This document shows, in pieces, positions 1-6,897 of a stretch of 64,000 bases of DNA (position 1 is the first letter of the stretch; the number at the start of each line of letters is the position of its first letter). The DNA lies in the NCBI GenBank assembly GCA_048267305.1, contig JBLWXT010000009.1, forward strand, positions 1 through 64,000, given 5' to 3'. This stretch comes from Owenweeksia sp048267305 (lineage in GTDB: Bacteria > Bacteroidota > Bacteroidia > Flavobacteriales > Schleiferiaceae). The translations under genes and the position numbers were made by a program. Below the pieces are notes generated by a model that saw nothing but the letters and a program-made list of their open reading frames with translations, searched no databases and was not told the origin of the DNA.

Positions 1-118
1 AGGGCCAATCTGCGAGGGGTCACCAATGTTTCTTTGTTCCTCTTTAGAATGGAAAAAATATTTGCCTGAAATTAGCTTCTCCCCATAAAATTACGCTGAT
101 CCTGAATCACCTTTTCTT

Positions 119-1027
119 ATGGAAGGAGGGGATGTTGTAAAATTGATACATAAATATATTCCAAAAACCTTCACAGATTATTACCTATCATATTTAACTA
201 ACGGAGTAGGCACAGACAATGGAGAAGAAATACTCAAAGCCTATGCTATGAATTCCGATTTTCCAGGCATTCATTCAAGTGTTATATCCTATGCCGAAAG
301 TAGTATGGATTATAAACTAAGAAAGAATACAAACATTGAATGGTATAAGAAGAACTATCTATCTAGTCAATTAATGAACTATGGTTATAACGTTTTGATG
401 TCTTTAGATAGTAATGCAATACTCTTCGTGCAACACGACAATGATACCTATCCCATTTGGATGCAACAGGATGCTTTAAACATTAGAACTGATGTTATGG
501 TAGTAAGTCTTGATTTTTTGCTTCTTGATAATTACCAAGAAAATGTATTTCAGGAACTAAATATTTCCAGACTGGATTTAGGAAAAATTGACATAGATGA
601 ATATCACCAAAATTGGGAAAAAACAGTTGGTCATATTATTAATAACTATAAAGGCTCAAGGCCAATCTATTGTGGAATGACCATTTTTAATCACCTCTAT
701 AAAGATTTTGAAAAGGAATTATTCGTTTCTGGATTGGCGTTTCGTTACTCCAAGGAAGAACAAAATCTCACCGATTTGAATATGAGGCTATATGAAGATG
801 TTTTTCTGTTGGATTACTTAACACATAATTTTTCAATCGACCGAAACCAAGGAAATGTTGACGTTCAGAATGCAAATTATATGAGCTGTTTTAAAGAAGT
901 TTACGAAGTATACAAATCTGAAGGAAGAATATCAGAGGCTAAACGATTAAAAGACCTTGCATTATTACTGGCAAACCGAATAACCAACCCGAATTATATC
1001 AAACATATTGAAACTGAATTTAGATAA
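119..1027 (+). CDS. Protein resembling the C-terminal part of DUF2723/GT117 membrane glycosyltransferases
   Basis: The 302-residue product has no signal peptide or membrane segment. Residues 95-135 carry the pattern SNAILF-x3-DNDTYPIW followed by RTDV-x-VVSLDFLL, which resembles the soluble C-terminal region of the long DUF2723 (GT117-type) proteins of Bacteroidota. Those proteins are normally about 1000 residues with an N-terminal multi-membrane half that is absent here, so this is either a stand-alone domain or a truncated remnant. An in-frame stop at 86-88 prevents extension upstream. The ATG at 119 is immediately followed, inside the gene, by a purine-rich GGAAGGAGGGG stretch that would serve a later TTG start (143) better, so the start is uncertain. 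The gene is visibly more AT-rich than its neighbours. No function should be assumed; the family assignment rests on one motif region. Confidence 0.5.
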   Translation: MEGGDVVKLIHKYIPKTFTDYYLSYLTNGVGTDNGEEILKAYAMNSDFPGIHSSVISYAESSMDYKLRKNTNIEWYKKNYLSSQLMNYGYNVLMSLDSNAILFVQHDNDTYPIWMQQDALNIRTDVMVVSLDFLLLDNYQENVFQELNISRLDLGKIDIDEYHQNWEKTVGHIINNYKGSRPIYCGMTIFNHLYKDFEKELFVSGLAFRYSKEEQNLTDLNMRLYEDVFLLDYLTHNFSIDRNQGNVDVQNANYMSCFKEVYEVYKSEGRISEAKRLKDLALLLANRITNPNYIKHIETEFR

Positions 1028-1460
1028 ACTGGCACTAACAATGTGATTTCATGTAAAACAGAATACTTTATAGTCCCATAAAAAAAGACCTTTCGGAAAA
1101 CCTATTTACCCGAACCATATTTTTATCAGCAACCAATTCTAAAGATGCTTCATCGTAATTGGAACTGTTGCTATTTAAACCAAAATTCGCGGCAGTGAAA
1201 AGAGTCATGTCCAGAGAAGGTTATTTGCATAATGCAATATTAAGAATTGCGAGTGGTGGGCGAGCTACATTTGTTAGGAAACAAGTAACACCGTTAATAA
1301 CAACTCAGCTGGCTGTTTAGAAATTAGAATAAGCTAAAAAACCTCCACGTTTTCACGGAACGATTTTTATGGGGGCATACGTTTCAGGTTTACCAGCTCA
1401 CCGCTGATAAACCTGAGAAGGATTTTCAAAAATTTCAAGCATTGTAAAAGCAGCCTTCCC
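1028..1460. other. Gene-poor spacer with degenerate sequence
   Basis: No convincing gene is visible in these 433 bases. A short open frame from about 1196 to 1321 on the plus strand (about 40 codons) has no recognisable product and may be a relic. The only clear structure is the hairpin at 1384-1416, listed separately. Confidence 0.5.
1384..1416. repeat. Long near-perfect hairpin without a U-tract
   Basis: TCAGGTTTA at 1384-1392 pairs with TAAACCTGA at 1408-1416, and CAGC at 1394-1397 pairs with GCTG at 1403-1406, with one mismatch between the two stems and a five-base loop. It lies 45 bases beyond the stop codon of the DUF1186 gene. Neither strand has a T-run next to it, so it is not a classical intrinsic terminator. 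It could protect an mRNA 3' end or be a relic of a recombination site. Confidence 0.6.
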
Positions 1461-3029
1461 TCACCCACAACATTTTTTATACTTTTTGCCACTGCCACAG
1501 GGGCAGGGGTCGTTGCGGCCAATTTTTTTGGGATTTACAAGAGGTTCGCCCGAGTAGGTATATTTAGAGCCATCGTCCCAATCGTTCGTTTTTTCAGGCT
1601 CCCAACTTTCGTCCCCTACTTCAAACCAAGCATATTGTGTTTGCAGGTTCCATACTTCGTAAATCCGGTGCTCGCCTGCTTCCAATTCCTCTTCTATTTC
1701 TTCAAACTTGCCAGCTATGCCAGTGGACACATACTCTTGTTTAAAGAGCTTTTTGATTTCGGGCAGCAGTTCAAGGGCAAGCATGTTCATCAGGTCGCAA
1801 ATCAAAAAGGCCACCAACTCACTGTTCAGCAGGTTATCTCCTGGTTTGGCCTCCGCAAAGGTGTTGAGAATGTGGCGGTACATTTCCAGTATTTTGGTTC
1901 TAAGCTCTGGTTGCTGCACGGCCATTTGCGATAGGGCCTGCGACATTGGGCTTTTACAGTACGTTGCTGGCCCGGGCTCCAGCACAAAGGCCATAAGTTT
2001 TTCGGGCTGGACCGCGGTTATTTTGTACAGTACCTGCCACACTAGCTCGGTAAGGGCATCGCTGAGCCAAAATTTGATAAACTCATCCTTATATCTCAAA
2101 AACTCCAGAATGGCAGGCAGGCCTTCCGTGGCTTTTAGTTCGCCCAGCAGCAGCAGGGCGTGCAATGGAAAGTTGGCCCCGTCTCCCAAGCCTTTCTCAT
2201 CTTCTATTTTTTCAAAATAGCGGAAACGCTGCATGGCATCTTTCAGCAGTTTTTCAAGGTCGGCAATAAGGGTGGTGCGCGGCAGGCCAAGCAGGGCCTG
2301 TAGTTGGGCTTCGGAAATATCCCAGCCCATGTTATAAAGGGCGGCAACTTCTGGGTGTGTAAGTTTGGGAGCGGCTTTGGTTTGTGGGGGCAGGGGCTTG
2401 CCCATTTCCTCAGGGGCAATAATTGCTGCCTTTTCCTTTTCGTAGCGCTCGGTCATCAGGTCCATCCTTCGGGCAAACATAAAATCAGAGGCGGCATACG
2501 TATCTGCACTGTCCGGCATCAGTTCTTCCATCAGGTTTAAGCGTTCCTGGGCTTCCTCTAGTCTGCCGGTGCTGCCCAGGTAAAATATGCTGGTGCGTAA
2601 AAAGGCCAACACCTCGCCTATATAAAAAGTATCGCGTTGTGGGTACAGAGCCTGTAGTTCCAGGGTTTCTCCCAATATCTCTGTCATACGCTCTGGCTCT
2701 CCGTTTTGGTAATATATGTTGGCCTGGTTCAGTTGGCCAAACAAATAATCGGGATGCTCGGCCACTATCTGTTCGTTCAGCTCTATGGCCTTTTTTTCCC
2801 AGCCAGCACTGGAGTACAAAGTAGAGAGCAGATTTTTAACCTTGGGGATGGTGGTATATTTTTTTACCAGCTTTTGAAATTTGGGGATGAAGGAAACCCG
2901 CCCTTTGGTGGCTTCCTTCTCCAGGTCCCGCATTTGCCTCTGTAACTCGGGCGGCAGCTTGTAAAGGTCTGCCATAAAGGCTGGATCCGTGGCTATTTTG
3001 AACGGTAGTATTGGGTCAACTTCTTCCAT
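1461..3029 (-). CDS. DUF1186 / TPR-type helical protein with C-terminal SEC-C zinc motif
   Basis: This is a soluble 522-residue protein. Residues about 60-200 look like tetratricopeptide-type helices. Residues about 225-345 contain the DUF1186-like stretch (NFPLHALLLLGEL, LPAILEFLRY, FWLSDALTELVW), which reads like HEAT-type repeats. The last 20 residues hold a textbook SEC-C zinc finger (C-P-C-x8-C-C), the motif found at the C-terminus of SecA and of many unrelated proteins. SEC-C knuckles are thought to mediate contacts with protein or ribosome partners, but the role of this family is not established. The gene stands alone, transcribed away from the tRNA region. ATG at 3029 is the only well-placed start. 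Confidence 0.8.
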   Translation of the reverse strand: MEEVDPILPFKIATDPAFMADLYKLPPELQRQMRDLEKEATKGRVSFIPKFQKLVKKYTTIPKVKNLLSTLYSSAGWEKKAIELNEQIVAEHPDYLFGQLNQANIYYQNGEPERMTEILGETLELQALYPQRDTFYIGEVLAFLRTSIFYLGSTGRLEEAQERLNLMEELMPDSADTYAASDFMFARRMDLMTERYEKEKAAIIAPEEMGKPLPPQTKAAPKLTHPEVAALYNMGWDISEAQLQALLGLPRTTLIADLEKLLKDAMQRFRYFEKIEDEKGLGDGANFPLHALLLLGELKATEGLPAILEFLRYKDEFIKFWLSDALTELVWQVLYKITAVQPEKLMAFVLEPGPATYCKSPMSQALSQMAVQQPELRTKILEMYRHILNTFAEAKPGDNLLNSELVAFLICDLMNMLALELLPEIKKLFKQEYVSTGIAGKFEEIEEELEAGEHRIYEVWNLQTQYAWFEVGDESWEPEKTNDWDDGSKYTYSGEPLVNPKKIGRNDPCPCGSGKKYKKCCG

Positions 3030-3245
3030 GTAAATGCGGGTTTGAAGATGTAAAAGTCCAAAATTTCCGTAAGATGAATGGGCTATGGAGGAAGGTGTTT
3101 TCCTTAAGTTTTCAACCCTTAATCAACTGCACCCCAAGAAGGGTCAATAAATTCATTTAAACCAATCCCAAATCGCTTTGATAGCAAGGCATCATTCGAT
3201 ATCACTTTGCTACACTTCCATCTAAAAGTCGGGCATGCAGGACAG

Positions 3246-3443
3246 GCTTCCGAAATCTGCTAGTGCTCCTTCGGAACTAGTTCTCGCCCAGTACCCAAAA
3301 AAAATGCCCTCTCGGCTAAGCCGAGAAGGCTTTAATGTGGGCCCTCGGGGGCTTCCCGCATTTCGGCTAGCGCCTTCTGCGGGATAAACTTCTCGCCCTA
3401 CCGGGCATAAAAAAACCTCCACGCTATGCGGGAGGTTTTTTTG
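3246..3443 (-). repeat. Two decayed tandem modules next to the tRNA, each ending in a hairpin and a tRNA 3'-end-like sequence
   Basis: Two related segments lie between the DUF1186 gene and the tRNA. Segment A (3246-3289) and segment B (3351-3398) both begin GCTTCC, contain CTAG and CCTTC, and end TTCTCGCCC. Each is followed by a run of seven or eight A and a hairpin: 3306-3330, arms with one mismatch, and 3411-3440, perfect arms. Hairpin A leads to TGTGGGCCC at 3336-3344, and hairpin B leads to the same nine bases at 3442-3450, which in the second case are the real tRNA 3' end. The arrangement looks like tandem duplication of a tRNA tail plus terminator followed by decay. The open frame 3222-3422 is a by-product. 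Confidence 0.55.
3411..3440 (-). terminator. Terminator hairpin downstream of the tRNA
   Basis: AAAAACCTCC (3411-3420) and GGAGGTTTTT (3431-3440) form a perfect 10-bp stem with A- and T-runs, active in either direction. It begins four bases past the tRNA 3' end. Confidence 0.85.
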
Positions 3444-3517
3444 TGGGCCCAGCAGGGCTCGAACCTGCGACCAAAAGATTATGAGTCTTCTACTCTAACC
3501 AACTGAGCTATAGGCCC
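3444..3517 (-). tRNA. tRNA with CAU anticodon (Met elongator or lysidine-type Ile2)
   Basis: Read on the minus strand the 74 bases fold fully: acceptor GGGCCTA with TGGGCCC, a D arm GCTC/GAGT, anticodon stem GAAGA/TCTTT, loop CTCATAA (anticodon CAT) and T arm GCAGG/CCTGC with TTCGAGC. The discriminator base is A and CCA is not encoded. The acceptor stem has consecutive C4-G69 and C5-G68 pairs and the variable region reads TGGTC. In E. coli these favour recognition by TilS, which makes the Ile2 (AUA-reading) tRNA, and they argue against plain elongator Met. General annotation tools would label it tRNA-Met; the identity is left open. It is not an initiator, because the first pair is G-C. Confidence 0.92.
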
Positions 3518-3745
3518 TGAAAATAGGACGGCAAATTTAATAGTTTTTTGGAACTCACAACTGAAATTTGATAAAAGTAATTTAGGAGTTCAACAGGCCT
3601 GAAACTTAAGGGTCTATAAGAGTGATGTGCCGTTGTTCTTTTCAGGTGGTTGGTATTTCCATAAAGGTGATTGTTGGTCTTAACGGCTTCTTAAAAGTAT
3701 GAAAATACATAAAATGGTGGTTTGGATAAGTGGGGTTTAGAGAGT

Positions 3746-4285
3746 TTATCCCTTCTTTTCTCTGATCTTTTTATAAATTTTAGCTACTACAAAAAACACT
3801 ATACCAAGGGCGAGGAGTAAGCCTAGCCCCAGCCACAGGCCATTGAGGCTTTTCCACACGGCCAGCATCACAATGGCAATAAGAGCGAGTGTTGGAAGCT
3901 CGTTGTAGAGCCTAAACTTCATACTGCTAAAGGAGGTGGGTTCAGTTCGGAGTTTGTTCATTTGACGGTAGTTGCTAAAGTGATAGGCGACAAGTGCAGT
4001 TACGAGTGTAAGTTTTACGTGCATCCAGGGTTGTTGGAGCCATGTGGGGTTTATGATGAGCATTCCTATTCCGCCAATTAATGTCATTATCATGGCGGGT
4101 GTTTGAATGATGTTTAGGAGTCGTCCTTCCATCACCTGGTATTGTTTTCGGAGTATGGATCCGGTTTCATCGTTTCTGTCCCATGCTTCGCGATGGTACA
4201 CGAAGAGGCGGACGATGTAGAAGATGCCCGCAAACCAGCTTACGAATCCTATGATGTGAAGGGCTTTAAAGAAGAGGTACGTCAT
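3746..4285 (-). CDS. hemJ: Protoporphyrinogen IX oxidase, HemJ family
   Basis: This 179-residue integral membrane protein has four to five hydrophobic segments. The N-terminus reads F-K-A-L-H-I-I-G-F-V-S-W-F-A-G, the conserved first helix of the HemJ/UPF0093 family with its histidine. The later MEGRLLN and PWMHVKL segments also fit. HemJ oxidises protoporphyrinogen IX to protoporphyrin IX, the penultimate heme step, in bacteria lacking HemY or HemG. It is slightly longer than usual because of a charged C-terminal helix (KIYKKIREKK). The window also holds hemN and ctaA. A candidate -7 element TAACTTTG lies at 4290-4297 on the minus strand just ahead of the start. Confidence 0.85.
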   Translation of the reverse strand: MTYLFFKALHIIGFVSWFAGIFYIVRLFVYHREAWDRNDETGSILRKQYQVMEGRLLNIIQTPAMIMTLIGGIGMLIINPTWLQQPWMHVKLTLVTALVAYHFSNYRQMNKLRTEPTSFSSMKFRLYNELPTLALIAIVMLAVWKSLNGLWLGLGLLLALGIVFFVVAKIYKKIREKKG

Positions 4286-4331
4286 GGGGCAAAGTTAAAG
4301 TACCATTGCGTTAATTTTCTTTTTCTCCTTC

Positions 4332-4369
4332 CTTTTGCCTTGATGCAAAAGGAACAAAAGATCAAGGCT
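4332..4369. repeat. Nested inverted repeat of a Bacteroidota intergenic type
   Basis: CCTTTTGC (4332-4339) pairs with GCAAAAGG (4346-4353). Overlapping this, GCCTTGAT (4338-4345) pairs with ATCAAGGC (4362-4369). The two pairings are mutually exclusive. A decayed relative without the first arm is at 4771-4836. Confidence 0.55.
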
Positions 4370-4579
4370 GATTATAATTTCCTTGAAAACTACGGTTTAC
4401 TTACCCTTCAAGGCCCCAGCCCACTTCGACAGGCTCAGTGTGATATCCCCGCCTTGCTTCACTTCGGCACTTCTCTGGGGTAAGTTTCACTTTGCTTTTC
4501 TACGAAATTTCTAAAAGGTCGTTTAGGGGATTAATAAATGAGGTTTGGGTTATTGAAGGTGGGTTTTGTCTGTTGTTAT

Positions 4580-4650
4580 GCGACCCCTTCGGGGCCGTAA
4601 TCGTGTTGAGGATGTTTTGCTATTGACATGTGACCCCTCTGGGGTTGTTG
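4580..4650. repeat. Pair of GACCCC/GGGG short palindromes
   Basis: Two copies of a small palindrome, GACCCCTTCGGGG near 4582 and GACCCCTCTGGGG near 4629, lie about 48 bases apart in gene-free sequence. They look like dispersed intergenic repeats. The sequence shows no function. Confidence 0.45.
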
Positions 4651-5222
4651 ACTTTGGTGAAGGGTTTATGGAATGGTGCGTGAAGTGTTTCGATTGTAAA
4701 ATAGTGGTGGAACATTTGTTTCATTTTCATTTTGTGTTCTCGCAAGCTCGTGCTTTCGCTATCGCTCAGGTGATACAAAAGGAAACACCCGCCTGACCGG
4801 CCGGGCAGGAAAGGTCAAGAAGCTTTCAAGGAAATTTTTGTTTTCTTTTCTCTACCAGAATCGTTTGAATTTCCACTCCATACGTTGCCCTCCTTTGTGC
4901 GGGCCGCAATTACTCGTAGTGTGTTTGTTTTAGTGGAACTCGTGAGCTTACCCTGTGGGTTCGGTTCCGTGTCATTCCGCACTATTTCTGTAAAAGCTTC
5001 GGAGTACTTCGAATAAGACTTACGGAGCTACTACGTTTGTAGTCAACGTGTAGATTAATGGGGATCTAGCTATTTCATTTGCTGATTTCCAGGTTGAACC
5101 GGCATATTATAAATTTTGTAGAAAAGCGAGGGGAAACTTGACTGCTGAGAAGTGACGAAGGGGCTAACTCCCTGACTGCTTGGATATTTTAGAAATAATA
5201 TACATTGGCGTAAAAATGTATC

Positions 5223-5939
5223 GTGTTGAAATCAAAAACCATAGCCTTGTGGTCGGGGCCGCGAAATGTTTCTACGGCCCTGATGTATTACTTTGCTCAT
5301 CGTGGTGATAGTCGAGTGTGGGATGAGCCGCTGTTTGGGTATTTCCTGAAGCATACGGGTGTTTGGCGCCCTTCGCGGGTGGAGGCCCTGGCTACCATGG
5401 AAGCTGATGCTGAAAAGGTGCTGGAGGATATAACAGCAGCGGAAGGCGGGCCTTTTAAGTTTTTGAAAAACATGGCAAACCACCTGGAAGGTCTGGATTA
5501 CTCAATCACTCATAATTTTCAGAATGTGATTTTATGTCGCCAACCTTCAGCGGTAATTGCCTCCTATACCAAGCAGGTGGAGAAGCCCACTGCCCTGGAT
5601 CTGGGGTATGGGCATCAGTTAAGGTTGCTGGGCTATTTGACGGATCACAGCATACCTTATTATATTTTGGATTCGGATGTGTTGCGCAAAGATCCGGCTA
5701 AGGAGCTGGGTGAACTGGCGGAGTTTTTAGGGATGCCTTTTTCGGACAGTATGCTCCGCTGGCCTGCTGGTGCCTTGCGGGAGGATGGCGTTTGGGCGAA
5801 GTACTGGTACGATAATGTACACCTAAGCGGGGGCTTTGCCGCCTATGAGGAGAAGGAGTATATGGTGCCGCCACATTTGGTTGCCTTGCTGGAGGATTCA
5901 CAGGAGTTATTTGAGCAAATTTTAAAGTATAAAAGATGA
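5223..5939 (+). CDS. Sulfotransferase-like P-loop protein paired with an aminotransferase
   Basis: This is a soluble 238-residue protein. The N-terminus IALWSGPRNVSTALMYYF has the P-loop-like SGPRNVSTAL signature that replaces the usual PAPS-binding loop in a branch of the sulfotransferase-like family. RQPSAVIASY near residue 105 resembles the R-x-P-x-x-V-x-x-S phosphate-binding segment. The substrate is unknown and sulfotransfer is not proven. The start is GTG at 5223, with TTG at 5226 as an alternative; no ATG is available. The stop codon overlaps the start of the aminotransferase by four bases (ATGA), so the two are translationally coupled. As far as I recall, some plant branched-chain-aminotransferase-like proteins fuse the same two domains, which supports a shared pathway. 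Confidence 0.7.
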   Translation: MLKSKTIALWSGPRNVSTALMYYFAHRGDSRVWDEPLFGYFLKHTGVWRPSRVEALATMEADAEKVLEDITAAEGGPFKFLKNMANHLEGLDYSITHNFQNVILCRQPSAVIASYTKQVEKPTALDLGYGHQLRLLGYLTDHSIPYYILDSDVLRKDPAKELGELAEFLGMPFSDSMLRWPAGALREDGVWAKYWYDNVHLSGGFAAYEEKEYMVPPHLVALLEDSQELFEQILKYKR

Positions 5940-6841
5940 GTAAGTTTAATCAACCGGATCCGCGGAATGCGGACACCCTGGTTTATGTAAATGGATTGGT
6001 GAAGCGGGAGGAGGCTAAGGTTTCTGTGCTGGACAGTGTGGTGCAGGGGGGTGATGCCGTATGGGAAGGGTTGCGTGTGTACAATGGTCATATCTTTCAG
6101 ATGGAGCAGCATTTGGACAGGCTGATGCACTCGGCTCACATACTGGATTTTAAGAATGTGCCGGATCGGACGGCTGTGCGTCAGGCTATTTTTGAAACGC
6201 TTAAGGCCAATAAAATGACGGATGGTGTACACATTCGGCTAACGCTTACCCGCGGTGTGAAAAGCACTTCGGGCATGAACCCCGACTTAAATGTAAATGG
6301 CTGTACGCTAATAGTATTGCCGGAGTACAAGGGGTTGGTGTATGGGGATGAAGGGCTAAGGCTTATTACTTCTTCTGTAAGGCGAAATCCACCATTTGCC
6401 CTGGATTCAAAAATTCATCACAACAACCTGATCAATAATATACTGGCCAAAATTGAAGCCAATTACGCTGGTGCGGATGATGCTGTAATGCTCGATCAGC
6501 ATGGTTATTTGTCTGAAACCAATGCCACTAACCTCTTTTTGGTGAAGGATGAAGTGCTGTACACACCTTTTGCCAATAGCTGTCTTCCGGGGTTTACGCG
6601 ACAAGCGGTAATGGAAATTGCCGAGGCACAAAAGATTCCTATGAAGGAGAAGGATATGACGATGGCGGAGATGTACACGGCTGATGAGGTGTTTACCACC
6701 GGAACGATGGGGGCTCTGAGCTGGGTGAAGATTATTGACGGTCGTAAGATTGGCGATGGCTGCAAAGGGCGAATGACTCAGGAACTACAGGAGTGGTATG
6801 GGGAAAAGGTGAAGGAGGAAGCTGTGGCGATTCCACACTGA
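5936..6841 (+). CDS. Class IV PLP aminotransferase (branched-chain aminotransferase-like)
   Basis: The protein has 301 residues, typical of fold-type IV enzymes (IlvE, D-amino-acid aminotransferase, aminodeoxychorismate lyase). The PLP lysine is in ALDSKIHHNNLIN, near residue 160. LSETNATNLFLV (about 192-203) and TTGTMGALSWV (about 261-271) match the cofactor-phosphate and substrate loops. The enzyme transfers an amino group between an amino acid and a 2-oxo acid. The motif set does not separate branched-chain from other substrates, so no symbol is given. It overlaps the sulfotransferase-like gene by four bases. Its TGA stop codon (6839-6841) also forms the first half of the CRP/FNR-type box of the hemN promoter. 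Confidence 0.8.
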   Translation: MSKFNQPDPRNADTLVYVNGLVKREEAKVSVLDSVVQGGDAVWEGLRVYNGHIFQMEQHLDRLMHSAHILDFKNVPDRTAVRQAIFETLKANKMTDGVHIRLTLTRGVKSTSGMNPDLNVNGCTLIVLPEYKGLVYGDEGLRLITSSVRRNPPFALDSKIHHNNLINNILAKIEANYAGADDAVMLDQHGYLSETNATNLFLVKDEVLYTPFANSCLPGFTRQAVMEIAEAQKIPMKEKDMTMAEMYTADEVFTTGTMGALSWVKIIDGRKIGDGCKGRMTQELQEWYGEKVKEEAVAIPH

Positions 6842-6881
6842 CAGATATCATTTTATTGGGGAGGGGGCACTGGTATTTTTG
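6839..6881 (+). promoter_or_regulatory. hemN promoter: CRP/FNR-type box plus Bacteroidota -7 element
   Basis: The box TGACAGATATCA occupies 6839-6850 (TGA-N6-TCA, centre 6844.5). A perfect -7 element TATTTTTG (TAnnTTTG) occupies 6874-6881 (centre 6877.5), exactly 33 bp downstream. The predicted start of transcription is near 6884, giving a short leader before the ATG at 6898. There is no second box upstream. The same 33-bp geometry recurs at 17184, 19272 and 33900. Confidence 0.75.
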
Positions 6882-6897
6882 GCAAAAATTGATTTTG

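Larger units (their letters stand above)
4286..5222. other. 937-base spacer built from degenerate intergenic repeats
   Basis: No gene is supported here. The region contains a nested inverted repeat (4332-4369), a CTTCGACAGGCTCAGTGTGA element at 4428-4447 similar to the one at about 8303, two GACCCC-x-GGGG palindromes at about 4582 and 4629, and at 4771-4836 a second, degraded copy of the ACAAAAGG...TCAAG element. The open frames at 4142-4483 and 4566-4796 run across these repeats and have no protein-like character. Bases 4840-5210 hold nothing recognisable. Confidence 0.6.

Noticed and set aside
1708..2220. 170-codon plus-strand open frame
   Set aside because: It lies antisense to the SEC-C/DUF1186 gene and has no protein-like features.
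3222..3422. 66-codon minus-strand open frame beside the tRNA
   Set aside because: It reads through two hairpins and the decayed repeat modules; composition is that of structured noncoding DNA.
4142..4483. 113-codon plus-strand open frame
   Set aside because: The first half is antisense to hemJ and the second half runs over intergenic repeats.
4566..4796. 76-codon plus-strand open frame
   Set aside because: It crosses the two GACCCC/GGGG palindromes and has no recognisable domain.
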